Assembly: GCA_963810905.1 (NCBI GenBank)
Contig: CAWEPG010000016.1
Location: 62,001 to 126,000 of the forward strand
From: CAWBAT01 sp963810905
GTDB taxonomy: Bacteria > Acidobacteriota > Terriglobia > Versatilivoradales > Versatilivoraceae
DNA length: 64,000 nt
Direction: 5' to 3'
Part shown: piece by piece, positions 9,445 to 18,291 of the stretch
How positions within the stretch are numbered: position 1 is the first letter of the stretch
How the letters are laid out: every line of letters starts with the position of its first letter
The notes under the pieces: model-generated
What the model saw: the letters and a program-made list of their open reading frames with translations, nothing else
Told to the model about the DNA's origin: nothing
Databases searched by the model: none
Program-made: the position numbers and the translations under genes

Positions 9445-9822
9445 CTACCTCTTCAGTTCGGATGACTTTGCCGGTTGTGAATCGGTAGCGGATTCGAGAG
9501 TCCAACCGGAACGAACTGTAGTCGCTCCACAGTATGTTTTGACGCATTGAGAATTGTTGAGGCAAGTAAGTATTGGCTCACAAGCCTCTGGCGCGGGTTG
9601 GCGTGAAGGTGCTTGGGTAGTCTCGGTACAGGAACCGGAATAGCCTGGATTTACGAAGACACAGGTGACGGTGCGATCCTTACCGTCTTGGGCTGGCTGA
9701 TGATTTTGAGAGGGAGTGGAAGAGCTTGTTGCAATCACCATCAAACCCAAAGTACCTGTGAGGAAGATGAGTTTGGTGATCGGTGTGAAGAAACATGAAG
9801 GTAACGAATAGCGCCCGCGCAT
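9445..9822 (-). CDS. Small secreted Cys-containing protein of unknown function
   Basis: A 125-aa protein with a basic N-terminus and a hydrophobic stretch (ITKLIFLTGTLGLMVIA) that looks like a signal peptide. The mature part carries six Cys, including CVFVNPGYSGSC and CLNNSQCVKTYC, which suggests disulfides. Start was set at ATG 9822 rather than an upstream in-frame start because AGGAGG lies 7 bp before it. I do not recognise a named domain; the CVKTYC-ATT-RSGW pattern resembles conserved small exported proteins of Acidobacteriota from memory only. A second frame (9362-9565) is open across its 3' end and cannot be excluded as an alternative C-terminus. Confidence 0.6.
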   Translation of the reverse strand: MRGRYSLPSCFFTPITKLIFLTGTLGLMVIATSSSTPSQNHQPAQDGKDRTVTCVFVNPGYSGSCTETTQAPSRQPAPEACEPILTCLNNSQCVKTYCGATTVRSGWTLESATDSQPAKSSELKR

Positions 9823-10031
9823 GAGTATTCCTCCTAATGCCAACGGTGGATCTGCCTGATAGGGCAACCTGCGGCATGTCGAGAGTCCAGATATCTCGGC
9901 ATTGGATGAATGAAGTAGAAAAAGAGCTCGATATCAAGATTCATAATGTTTGATTTAGGCATGTCCATCGTCATCCCTTTAAGTAAACCATAAATGAGGC
10001 AAGAATGCTTGATCGAGGGATCCTTTAACCC

Positions 10032-10658
10032 TTAGTCTGGGATTTGTTCAAGGAGCTTTTGGATGAGGGCTTCAAGAAGTTTTGGATCCGTGGCCTCCTT
10101 ATCCTTTCCTTGCTCAAACTGCCCGACGATAAAGCCTTTTCGGTCGATGAGCACAATGTAGGGGATGCGAAAACTGGGATTGGAAGGCGTAATTCCAATG
10201 TAGCTGACCGCGATCGACAAATCCCCAATCACAACAGGGTAAGTGAGATTGTATTTACTGACGAAAGGCCCAACCACCTTAGCTCCTGCTCTATCATGCG
10301 AAATGCCGACAACCGTGAATCCCCTTTTCTTGTACTGTTTGTAGAGTCGTTCAAGCTCTGGGGTGTCTACCTGGCAGTCGGGGCAGCTGGTTTGGAAAAA
10401 CTCAAGCATGATGACTTGGCCCTTGAGCTGGCTTGACTTGAGAACTTTTCCATCCCAAGTCGGAAGAATGAACGGTTCGGCCTGACGATTAGCTTCAAGC
10501 TGGTCTTGAGCCTGAATGATCGGCAAAGAACCCCAGCCAAGAAGCACTCCGAGAATCCCTGCAGTCAGCCAAAATCCAAGTAACATCCGATTTTTCATAT
10601 ATTTGGAGTAAAAAGTTGACCCATACACCCTGGCAGCATAGAATTTTTTCCATGTCAC
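10032..10658 (-). CDS. TlpA/ResA-like thiol-disulfide redoxin, membrane-anchored
   Basis: A 208-aa thioredoxin-fold protein. A single hydrophobic segment (about residues 27-48) targets it to the outside of the inner membrane. The redoxin domain follows, with a CxxC site in FFQTSCPDCQVDTPELERL (about residue 90) and the later IPYIVLIDRKG strand containing the cis-Pro loop. It probably reduces or oxidises exported protein thiols, possibly for cytochrome c or oxidase assembly given the respiratory cluster about 8 kb away, which is inference. ATG 10658 gives a long basic leader; ATG 10598 is an equally plausible start. It is divergent from the sugar cluster. Confidence 0.82.
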   Translation of the reverse strand: MTWKKFYAARVYGSTFYSKYMKNRMLLGFWLTAGILGVLLGWGSLPIIQAQDQLEANRQAEPFILPTWDGKVLKSSQLKGQVIMLEFFQTSCPDCQVDTPELERLYKQYKKRGFTVVGISHDRAGAKVVGPFVSKYNLTYPVVIGDLSIAVSYIGITPSNPSFRIPYIVLIDRKGFIVGQFEQGKDKEATDPKLLEALIQKLLEQIPD

Positions 10659-10823
10659 TCTGCCCAGTGATTCTATGAAAGCGACGTTAGCAAAAATTCA
10701 GGATACGAACAACGGATTTCAAAACAAACCGGAGAACCGCTCAACAATATGCTAATGCGATCTGCAATTGTACAAATTTATCAAGTCCGGTATCGAATCG
10801 CAGGAAAGAGTCATTAGTGAGGA

Positions 10824-12404
10824 ATGATGAAAATTGGCCTGATCGGAGCGGGAGCGTGGGGCAAACACCACTTGCGGGTTTGGTCAGAATTGGGCGCACT
10901 GGGGAAGGTCTGTGAAGTCAAGGAAGACATACTCACAAACCTCAAACAACAATATCCAAAGATCTCCTTCACTTCATTCCTCCACGAGCTAACAATGGAT
11001 CCAGAGATCGGCGGAGTCGTGATCGCAACGCCTGCGGAAACGCATTTCCGGCTCGCCAAAGAGTGCCTCCTGGCAGGTAAAGATGTGTTCGTGGAGAAAC
11101 CTTTGGCGCTGAATGTAGATGAGGGGAGACAGTTGGTAGCTCTGGCGGTCCAGCAAAATCGTTTACTTATGGTCGGGCATTTGCTTCAGTATCACCCCGC
11201 CATAAGAAAGCTTAAGGAGCTCATCCAGCAAGGAGAACTCGGCAAGATCAGTTATGTGTATTCGAACCGGCTGAATTTCGGAAAAATTCGGACGGAAGAA
11301 AACATCTTATGGAGTTTTGCACCTCATGACATCTCGGTAATCTTGGGATTATTGGATGAAATGCCGGTGCGGGTATCATCCTCTGGCGGCAATTTTTTGC
11401 ACAAATCGATCGCGGATGTGACAGTAAGTTACTTTCAATTCAAGAGCGGCACAAATGCTCACATTTTCGTGAGCTGGCTCCACCCTTTTAAGGAACAAAA
11501 GTTGGTCGTAGTCGGTGAGCGGCAGATGGCGGTATTCGACGATCTTTCCCGCGACCACAAGCTTCTGCTCTACCCACACCGCATCAACTGGGTGAATCGT
11601 CAACCGGTATCTGAAAAGGCTCTCGGGAGACCGGTCGAATTTTCAAACGAGGAACCCTTGAAAGCAGAATGCCTCCATTTTCTGGAGTGTCTTCAATCCC
11701 GTTGTCCGCCATCAACAGATGGTGAAGAAGGATTAAGAGTTCTCAGCATTCTCACGGCCTGTCAGCATTCCCTGGAGCAAAATGGCACGCCCATCGAAAC
11801 GAATACGGGATTACCGGGTGAGGCAGAGCCCGACTATTTTGTTCATCCGACGACAACGGTGGATTCGCCTTGCAAGATAGGGAGTGGGACAAAAATCTGG
11901 CATTACTCTCACATCATGAGAGATTGCGAGATTGGAAGCAACTGTACGATCGGGCAAAATGTAGTTGTTTCACCTCATTGTATCTTGGGAGAAAATGTAA
12001 AGGTGCAGAATAATGTCTCTGTGTATACAGGAGTCATCTGTGAGGATAACGTGTTTCTCGGTCCATCAATGGTGTTCACAAACGTAGGCACGCCGAGAAG
12101 TCACGTGAACCGGCGCCAGGCCTATCAGAAAACTAGGGTTGCGAAGGGAGCCACCATTGGCGCCAACGCAACGATTCTTTGTGGTCATACCATCGGGCGT
12201 TATTCGTTTGTGGGGGCTGGAGCGGTCGTGACCAAAGATGTGCCTGACTATGCTCTAGTCATTGGCAATCCCGCGAGGCAGGTCGGATGGATGTGTGAAT
12301 GCGGTGAACGCATTCGATTTCACCCCCCGGCGGATCAGGCTGAATGCGGCAGCTGCCAAGCTTCTTACCGGAAGAAGGATGAACAGGTCCTGAGGATTCG
12401 TTAA
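10824..12404 (+). CDS. Fused Gfo/Idh/MocA dehydrogenase and hexapeptide acetyltransferase (WbpB-WbpD-like)
   Basis: A 526-aa two-domain enzyme. Residues 1-320 are a Gfo/Idh/MocA oxidoreductase (IGLIGAGAWGKHH Rossmann motif, VEKPLALN motif). Residues about 335-500 are a left-handed beta-helix acyltransferase with hexapeptide repeats (CKIGSGTKIWHYSHI, CTIGQNVVVSPHCILGENV) and the VFTNVGTPRSHVNRR loop typical of WbpD/WlbB. In Pseudomonas and Bordetella these steps, the UDP-GlcNAcA 3-dehydrogenase and the 3-N-acetyltransferase, are separate proteins, so this fusion couples non-consecutive steps of one path. The C-terminus adds CECGERIRF...CGSC, a possible zinc ribbon. First gene of the cluster; 20 bp to the 2-epimerase. 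Confidence 0.9.
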   Translation: MMKIGLIGAGAWGKHHLRVWSELGALGKVCEVKEDILTNLKQQYPKISFTSFLHELTMDPEIGGVVIATPAETHFRLAKECLLAGKDVFVEKPLALNVDEGRQLVALAVQQNRLLMVGHLLQYHPAIRKLKELIQQGELGKISYVYSNRLNFGKIRTEENILWSFAPHDISVILGLLDEMPVRVSSSGGNFLHKSIADVTVSYFQFKSGTNAHIFVSWLHPFKEQKLVVVGERQMAVFDDLSRDHKLLLYPHRINWVNRQPVSEKALGRPVEFSNEEPLKAECLHFLECLQSRCPPSTDGEEGLRVLSILTACQHSLEQNGTPIETNTGLPGEAEPDYFVHPTTTVDSPCKIGSGTKIWHYSHIMRDCEIGSNCTIGQNVVVSPHCILGENVKVQNNVSVYTGVICEDNVFLGPSMVFTNVGTPRSHVNRRQAYQKTRVAKGATIGANATILCGHTIGRYSFVGAGAVVTKDVPDYALVIGNPARQVGWMCECGERIRFHPPADQAECGSCQASYRKKDEQVLRIR

Positions 12405-12424
12405 TCAAACCGTCGTCCGCTTGA

Positions 12425-13522
12425 ATGATCAAAACCATTGTCAGTGTTGTCGGTGCAAGACCCAATTTCCTTAAAATGGCGCCCTTGCACAGACAATTCG
12501 CCCAATTCCCCAAACAGATCAAGAGCATCCTGGTCCACACCGGGCAGCATTACGACTTTTCCATGTCTGAATCATTCTTTCAAGATTTGGAATTACCTCA
12601 GCCACACTATCACTTGGGAGTCGGTTCCGGTACACATACTACCCAGACAGCCCGGGTTATGAGGAGTTTTGAGAAAGTTATCCGGAGTGAAAGAGTGGAT
12701 GGGGTGGTCGTATTCGGAGATGTTAATTCCACGCTGGCCTGTGCGCTCGTGTGTGCTAAGGAAAGAATTCCGTTGGTCCATGTTGAATCCGGCCTGCGAA
12801 GTTTTGACAAGAGTATGCCCGAAGAAGTGAATCGCAAACTGACTGACCAAGTTTCAGACTTACTCTTTGTGACCGAACAGGCCGGCGTCGATAATCTTTC
12901 CCGCGAAGGAGTTCCAATCAGCCGCGTCCACCTGGTCGGAAACATCATGATCGACGAACTCATTCGGTCTTTGGAAAAGTCCAGTCGCTCTCTTGTTCTC
13001 CAAGAGCTTAGTGTGTCACCCAAAGCTTATTTCCTGTTGACGTTGCACCGTGCTGGCACAGTGGATAATCCTGAGAAGTTGCAGCATTTGGCCGATCTGA
13101 TTCAGGTTATCTCCTTGCGGATGCCGGTCATTTTTCCCGTGCATCCGAGGACCCGGAAGAATCTAAAGAACCTCGCCATATATAATGTGCTCCGGAAAAA
13201 TCCCCGAGTGCACCTGACGGAACCTAAGGGATATTTAGATTTTCTGCACCTCGTCCGGAACTCGCAAGCTGTGCTTTCGGACTCAGGAGGAATTCAAGCT
13301 GAGACAAGCTATCTCGGAGTGCCCTGTTTGACTCTCCGGGATTGTACCGAACAACCTATAACAGTGGAGATTGGAACAAATACTCTCGTTGGCTTAGACT
13401 CAGAGCGGATTCTGACGCGGGTTGAGGCCATTATCCATCATCGCTACAAAAGCGGGCGCCCCGTTCCGTTGTGGGATGGGAAGACGGCTGAACGAATCAC
13501 TCGAATCATGCTGGAAAATTAA
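12425..13522 (+). CDS. UDP-N-acetylglucosamine 2-epimerase family (WecB/WbpI-like)
   Basis: A 365-aa non-hydrolysing UDP-HexNAc 2-epimerase. Family motifs are GDVNSTLAC, HVESGLRSFDKSMPEEVNRK, FPVHPRTRKNL and SDSGGIQAE-SYLGVPCLTLR. The neighbouring WbpB/D fusion and DegT aminotransferase point to a WbpI-type enzyme acting on UDP-GlcNAc(3NAc)A to give UDP-ManNAc(3NAc)A. A WecB role on plain UDP-GlcNAc for ManNAc synthesis is the alternative, and the sequence alone does not decide. It lies 20 bp after the fusion gene and 20 bp before the DegT gene, so the three probably share one transcript. Confidence 0.92.
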   Translation: MIKTIVSVVGARPNFLKMAPLHRQFAQFPKQIKSILVHTGQHYDFSMSESFFQDLELPQPHYHLGVGSGTHTTQTARVMRSFEKVIRSERVDGVVVFGDVNSTLACALVCAKERIPLVHVESGLRSFDKSMPEEVNRKLTDQVSDLLFVTEQAGVDNLSREGVPISRVHLVGNIMIDELIRSLEKSSRSLVLQELSVSPKAYFLLTLHRAGTVDNPEKLQHLADLIQVISLRMPVIFPVHPRTRKNLKNLAIYNVLRKNPRVHLTEPKGYLDFLHLVRNSQAVLSDSGGIQAETSYLGVPCLTLRDCTEQPITVEIGTNTLVGLDSERILTRVEAIIHHRYKSGRPVPLWDGKTAERITRIMLEN

Positions 13523-13542
13523 TTTCCAGGAAGGAATCATAC

Positions 13543-14650
13543 ATGCAGATCAAGATGGTGGATCTGAGTCGACAATACCAAATGATCAAGCACGAAATGG
13601 ACGCGGCTATTCAATCCGTCTGTGGACTCTACCGATTTCATTTTGGGTACACCCGTCAGAGAATTTGAATCCGAGCTGGCAAATTACCTCAATGTGCAGC
13701 ATACCATTGGTTGCGCATCCGGAACGGATGCGCTGCAGATTGCACTGATGGCCTTGGGTATCGGGATAGGGGATGAAGTCATTACGACTTCGTTCACTTT
13801 TGTGGCCACGGTTGAAACCATTGTGCTTCTCGGCGCAAGGCCGGTATTCGTTGATATTGACCCCCGAACTTTTAATCTAGACGTGAACCAGATTGCGGAC
13901 CGCATCACTCCGAAGACAAAAGCTCTGATGCCTGTGCACCTCTATGGTCAACCGGCAGATATGGATCCGATTCTTTCCATTGCCGAGTCGCATGGATTGT
14001 CTGTCATTGAAGACGCCGCTCAAGCCATTGGAGCGCGATACAAAGGAAAGGCTGCCGGGACGATCGGTCACATTGGCTGTTTCAGTTTTTTCCCCAGCAA
14101 GAATTTAGGGGCCTACGGAGATGCCGGGGCACTTGCAACCAATGACGTCCAACTGGCGCAGCGATGCCGGATGATTTCTGTCCATGGATCCAAAGTGAAA
14201 TACCAACATGAAATTCTAGGCGTGAACAGCCGCTTGGACACTCTTCAAGCGGCCATCTTGAGAACAAAACTTCGATACCTGGAATCTTGGACTGATGCCA
14301 GGATACGGATTGCACAAAGATATAATTTGGCTTGGCAAGGGCTCGATGTTGTAACTCCCTGCTGTGGGCCAGACGTTCGCCATGTTTATAACCAGTATTC
14401 CATTAGGACTGGGCGGCGGGACTCTTTGGCTACCTTCTTGAAGGCTCGAGGAATAGGTCACGCGATTCATTATCCGACGCCATTGCATCTCCAACCGGCC
14501 TTTCGGCAGTTGGTGGACCCTAATGTCACTCTTCCAGTCGCAGAAACCGTTTGCAAGGAGATTATCTCATTGCCAATCTTTCCGGAAATGGAGGAAGCCG
14601 AAATCCAAGTTGTGATATCAACTCTTCACGAATTCTTGAAAGCAGATTGA
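13543..14650 (+). CDS. DegT/DnrJ/EryC1/StrS sugar aminotransferase (WbpE-like), interrupted by a +1 frameshift
   Basis: A PLP-dependent sugar-nucleotide aminotransferase. The N-terminus is at ATG 13543 (MQIKMVDLSRQYQMIKHEM), exactly where the family begins. The rest (DFILGTPVREFE through to 14650) is in the next frame and opens at GTG 13622. Joining them by dropping one base near 13619-13621 gives AAIQSVVDSTDFILGTP, matching the family's usual AAIxxVLDSGxFILGPEV. The PLP lysine is in CFSFFPSKNLGAYGD, and IEDAAQAIGA is intact. In the Wbp path it would aminate the 3-keto sugar made by the upstream dehydrogenase. If the break is real, the downstream frame alone lacks the first ~26 residues. Confidence 0.88.
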
Positions 14651-14692
14651 AACGGCATTGGGCTGCCGCCATCTAGGCATCTTGAGAGAGTT

Positions 14693-15665
14693 ATGAAACC
14701 AGAAAAGATTTTGGTAACGGGAGCCGCGGGTTTTATTGGATCCAATTTATGCGAGCGGCTTCTTTCCTTGGGGCACATGGTATGCGCCGTGGATAACCTG
14801 TCTCAAAGTACTCTTCGCAACTTCAAAGAGTTCCTCGGACACCCTCATCTTGAGTTTTTTCAAGAAGATGTTCGAAATGTGCCGGCTCATGGAATCATTG
14901 GCCAGAGATGCAACGACCTTAGTGCACCTGGCTGCTTTTAAGATACCGAGGTACGGCGACGCCTACGATACACTCACAATCAATGTGCATGGGACGGAAT
15001 CTGTCTTGAAAGCTGCGGTGAAGCATAAAGCAAGAGTGGTTCTGGCTTCCACCTCCGATGTATATGGGAAGAACCCACACCTGCCATTCGCAGAGACTCA
15101 CGATCTCTACATGGGAGAAAGCAATGTCAAGCGATGGGCTTATGCGGTCTCAAAGATTCTCGATGAACACTTCTGCCTGGCATACCAGGAAGAACATGGA
15201 ATCCCCGTAACGATTCTCCGTCTTTTTGGTGGCTACGGCCCGCGACAAAATACAACTTGGTGGGGAGGACCCCAGTCGGTATTTATCCAGGCCGCGCTAA
15301 CCGACCAGCCCATGGAAATTCATGGCGATGGCCTGCAAACGCGTAGCTTTACCTATATTGATGACACTATCGATGGCATCATCAGCGCGCTGTTTCTAGA
15401 AAAGGCAGCCGGAGAAATCTTCAATCTGGGAAACACCAAGGAAGTGACAATCTTAGATCTTGCACGACTGGTTTGGAAACTAGCAGGGTGTGGTGAACCA
15501 AAATTGAAATTCACTTCGTATCAAACATTTGGGAAATACGAAGATGTGCGGAACCGGGTCCCCGATATCACAAAAGCTAAAAAAATCCTGAGCTTTGAGC
15601 CGAAGACCGATCTGGAAGAAGGCTTGTTGAGAACGATAGGTTGGCAAAAGCAAGTAACCGGGTAG
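14693..15665 (+). CDS. NAD-dependent epimerase/dehydratase (extended SDR), interrupted by a +1 frameshift
   Basis: The first of two tandem SDR sugar-nucleotide epimerases/dehydratases. Residues 1-63 (ILVTGAAGFIGSNLCERLL to FFQEDVRNV) are in one frame from ATG 14693, which stops at 14941. The remainder, from RLMESLARDATTLVHLAAFK to 15665, is in the next frame. Removing one base near 14882 gives a continuous chain that aligns throughout with the following paralogue, including HLAA-KIPRY and STSDVYGKNP. The catalytic YxxxK is present as WAYAVSK. The substrate is unknown; UDP-hexuronate or 4-epimerase activity would fit the cluster. It lies 42 bp after the DegT gene. Confidence 0.87.
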
Positions 15666-15679
15666 GATGCTCCCTTAGT

Positions 15680-16705
15680 ATGAAGATCTTGATTACCGGC
15701 GTAGCAGGCCTTCTTGGCTCGAATTTGCTCAAAGAGTTGCTCAACCGGGGACATCAGGTCATCGGCTTAGACGATTTTTCTCTCGGGCATTCTCTAAATG
15801 TTGCGCCCTTCCTCTCACATCCTTGCTTTACTTTTGTCCAAGAAAGTATCCTCAATATTGAAAAGCTTGAAGCTGTCTCGCATGATGTCGAAGTGATTTT
15901 TCATTTGGCGGCTTTGAAGATCCCCCGCTACGATGGCTATCTGAAAACTCTGGAAGTGAATGCTCGGGGGACAGAATATGTCTTGGAGTGCGCTCGCAGG
16001 CACAGTTCACGAGTGATTTTCGCTTCAACCGATGAAGTCTACGGAAAGAATCCTGAAGCGAGCTTCACTGAAGGCAGTGCTTTGGTCCTCGGTGAGTCTC
16101 GTGTCGAACGCTGGAGTCTGGCCGCTTCCAAGATTTACGGAGAACAGCTCTGCTTTGCTTACGCGGATAAATACAATGTTTCGATTTCGATCCTGCGCTA
16201 TTCGGGAATCTATGGTCCAACCTTTCAATTGTCCCGTCTAAGCGGCGTCCAGGATGTCTTTATCTACGCCGCACTGACTGGCCAGCCGATCCCGATTCAT
16301 GGAGACGGGACCCAATCCAGGCCGTTCACTCATATTTCAGACGCCATGGACGCAACCCTCAAGGTCCTTGAGACGCCCTATGCCGACGGCGAAGTCCTCA
16401 ACATCGGGGGCGGACCGACCATCAGCGTGGTGAATCTAGCTTATTTGATCTGGCGTGTGACAGGAATGACTAGAAAGCCGCTCCTTCGTTTTATCCCCTA
16501 TTCTGACTTTTCGCGCCTTTACGAGGACCCGCAGCACCGCCTGGTCGAAGGATCAAAGGCCCGTTTTCTTTTGGGCTATGCACCTAAAATCAGCCTGGAG
16601 GAGGGGATGCGCTTACAGGTGGAATGGGTGCAGACTCACCTGGGTACAATTCGAGAATCCAACCCAACTTTCTCTCTAGACACATCGCCTCGTCCCCTCC
16701 CATGA
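15680..16705 (+). CDS. NAD-dependent epimerase/dehydratase paralogue lacking the catalytic Tyr
   Basis: A 341-aa extended SDR with GVAGLLGSNLLKELL, FHLAALKIPRY and ASTDEVYGKNP motifs, clearly a diverged tandem duplicate of the preceding gene. At the YxxxK site it reads WSLAASK (codons AGT CTG GCC GCT TCC AAG), so Lys is kept but the Tyr position is Leu. That loss should strongly impair ordinary SDR chemistry unless another residue substitutes. ATG 15680 was chosen because MKILITG is the normal family start; the frame extends upstream without ribosome-site support. Its stop overlaps the ATG of the glycosyltransferase (ATGA), so the two are translationally coupled. Confidence 0.88.
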   Translation: MKILITGVAGLLGSNLLKELLNRGHQVIGLDDFSLGHSLNVAPFLSHPCFTFVQESILNIEKLEAVSHDVEVIFHLAALKIPRYDGYLKTLEVNARGTEYVLECARRHSSRVIFASTDEVYGKNPEASFTEGSALVLGESRVERWSLAASKIYGEQLCFAYADKYNVSISILRYSGIYGPTFQLSRLSGVQDVFIYAALTGQPIPIHGDGTQSRPFTHISDAMDATLKVLETPYADGEVLNIGGGPTISVVNLAYLIWRVTGMTRKPLLRFIPYSDFSRLYEDPQHRLVEGSKARFLLGYAPKISLEEGMRLQVEWVQTHLGTIRESNPTFSLDTSPRPLP

Positions 16706-17466
16706 TGAGTAGACTCCCTCACCTTTATTTCATCATTCCAGTGTTCAATGAAGCTCCTAACGTTCCTAAACTACTTGAAAATCTGACAATCCTAGCGCGG
16801 GAATTGCAGAGCGAGTTCGCGTGCAAGATCTGCTTCATTGATGACGGAAGTACCGATCATACAGCTGCGGGGATTTTAAGGCATCGCGACCAATTGCCCG
16901 TCGAAGTGCTGGAGCACAAGACAAACCAAGGACCCGGCGCCGCATTTGCCACTGGCTTTCGACATATTGTCCCTCAATTGACATTGCTGGATTGGGTCGT
17001 GACCCTCGAAGGTGACAATACCTCGCGATTACAGACACTGCGCCAGATGCTCCTTCGCCGCCTGGAAGGATTTGAGGTTGTTCTCGCTAGCCCTTATGCC
17101 TATGGAGGGGGAATTACACAGACCTCGTTGATGCGAATCTTTCTCAGCCATGTGGCCAACACTCTCGTGAAAGAGTTGTTGGGAATTCGGGGTATATTGA
17201 CGATGAGCTCGTTTTTCCGGCTCTATAGTGCCGAAGTCCTGATGCGTCTGGAGAAACACTTTGGGCCGAGCCTTATTGAAAGCCCGGGATTTGAGTGCAT
17301 GGTGGAACTACTTGCTAAATTAATCAAAGTCGAAGCAACCATCTCCGAAGTCGCCATGTCACTCGATGGTTCGCGGCGGGAAGGGGAAAGCAAAATGAAA
17401 GTCCTCCGTACAATCGGAGGGTACCTCAGACTTTTCCAGAAGAGAAAGAAATGGGGGCTGACTTAA
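16702..17466 (+). CDS. Glycosyltransferase family 2 (dolichol-phosphate mannosyltransferase-like)
   Basis: A 254-aa GT-A enzyme starting LYFIIPVFNEAPNVPKLLEN, with FIDDGSTDHT near residue 45 and an LEGDNTS segment replacing the usual DADLQ (the GT2 metal-binding Asp is kept). There is no C-terminal membrane domain, so it is soluble or peripheral. It probably transfers the sugar made by the upstream enzymes to a lipid or polysaccharide acceptor. Start is ATG 16702 (overlapping the epimerase stop) or the adjacent ATG 16705. It is the last gene of the plus-strand sugar cluster and converges on the TIGR04255-like gene. Confidence 0.87.
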   Translation: MMSRLPHLYFIIPVFNEAPNVPKLLENLTILARELQSEFACKICFIDDGSTDHTAAGILRHRDQLPVEVLEHKTNQGPGAAFATGFRHIVPQLTLLDWVVTLEGDNTSRLQTLRQMLLRRLEGFEVVLASPYAYGGGITQTSLMRIFLSHVANTLVKELLGIRGILTMSSFFRLYSAEVLMRLEKHFGPSLIESPGFECMVELLAKLIKVEATISEVAMSLDGSRREGESKMKVLRTIGGYLRLFQKRKKWGLT

Positions 17467-17511
17467 TCTTTGGTTATGTTCGTCGACAGATTCGCCCGTA
17501 CGACTGTGCTC

Positions 17512-18291
17512 TTAGGCGCCGGCAAAATCTCTTTCTAAATCCCCTTCGATAAACTTAGTAAACCAGTCTTCGGTCAGGGCGTGAGCCTGGTTGAGCCAAT
17601 GCTCCATCCCGCTTGGGAGGGGGGGCAACTGGCGACCGGAGGATTCTACGATGGTCTCCCAGAGAAGGGCAGGACGTGCATCTCGTTCCCCAGTCGAAAA
17701 ACGAATCGTGATACTCCCTTCGGGCTGATCTTCTTCAAAAGTTGCTTCCCAGGAAAAACTTTTGGGGCGGCCGTTCACATGCCCATCCAAGAAAAGAGAT
17801 GGGGGAAGCTCGATACTCGTCTTAAATTTCTCGCGCAAGAACTGCAGGACGTTTTCCCGAGTAAAGTCAAGATTGATTGCATCAATATAATGCAAACGTA
17901 GCATCTCGATCCGCATTTCGACCATTTTTGGATAAGCATCCAATAATCGAGACAATGCGTCTTGTGCCTTCATCGCCAGATCTTCCCATTGGTATTCTTG
18001 TCTTGTATGAATTGAAAGAATCCCGGGTCCAATCTGGATGGCAGGCCATTTGCCGTGTCCAACGCGGAAGAGGTGTTGAGCCGTATGATATACCATGGTT
18101 TCGGGGAACTTCGAAGCAGGGAGGATTTCATGGACCGGGTAGGTTTCCATGACTCGCTCATAGAAGCGGCCTAAGGTCATTTTGTAATAAGGATCCGTTT
18201 TGATACCGGATCCCCCTGGATCGGCCTGCCCCCAGTGGATTTCAACCTGGGCCTCAATCAACGGGTTGTTCTTGAACTCCTTGTGTTTCAT
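17512..18291 (-). CDS. TIGR04255-like protein of unknown function
   Basis: A 259-aa soluble protein. It begins KNNPLIEAQVEIHW, then has a central IQIGPGILSIHT-x4-YQWEDL segment and an RLHYIDAINLDF segment, the three landmarks I associate with the sporadically distributed TIGR04255 family. That family has no settled biochemical function and is often seen near mobile or accessory genes. It lies 116 bp downstream of ctaF on the same strand; read-through from the respiratory block is possible, but an independent promoter is equally likely. The family assignment is from memory of these motifs. Confidence 0.75.
   Translation of the reverse strand: MKHKEFKNNPLIEAQVEIHWGQADPGGSGIKTDPYYKMTLGRFYERVMETYPVHEILPASKFPETMVYHTAQHLFRVGHGKWPAIQIGPGILSIHTRQEYQWEDLAMKAQDALSRLLDAYPKMVEMRIEMLRLHYIDAINLDFTRENVLQFLREKFKTSIELPPSLFLDGHVNGRPKSFSWEATFEEDQPEGSITIRFSTGERDARPALLWETIVESSGRQLPPLPSGMEHWLNQAHALTEDWFTKFIEGDLERDFAGA

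Noticed and set aside
9362..9565. 67-codon minus-strand open frame at the 3' end of the secreted Cys protein
   Set aside because: The frame chosen for the Cys protein fits better with its TYC-ATT-RSGW pattern. The other frame lacks a good start. It is kept only as a caveat.
13422..13748. 108-codon plus-strand open frame spanning the wbpI-degT junction
   Set aside because: It is a shadow of two real genes; no start site, ribosome site or domain.
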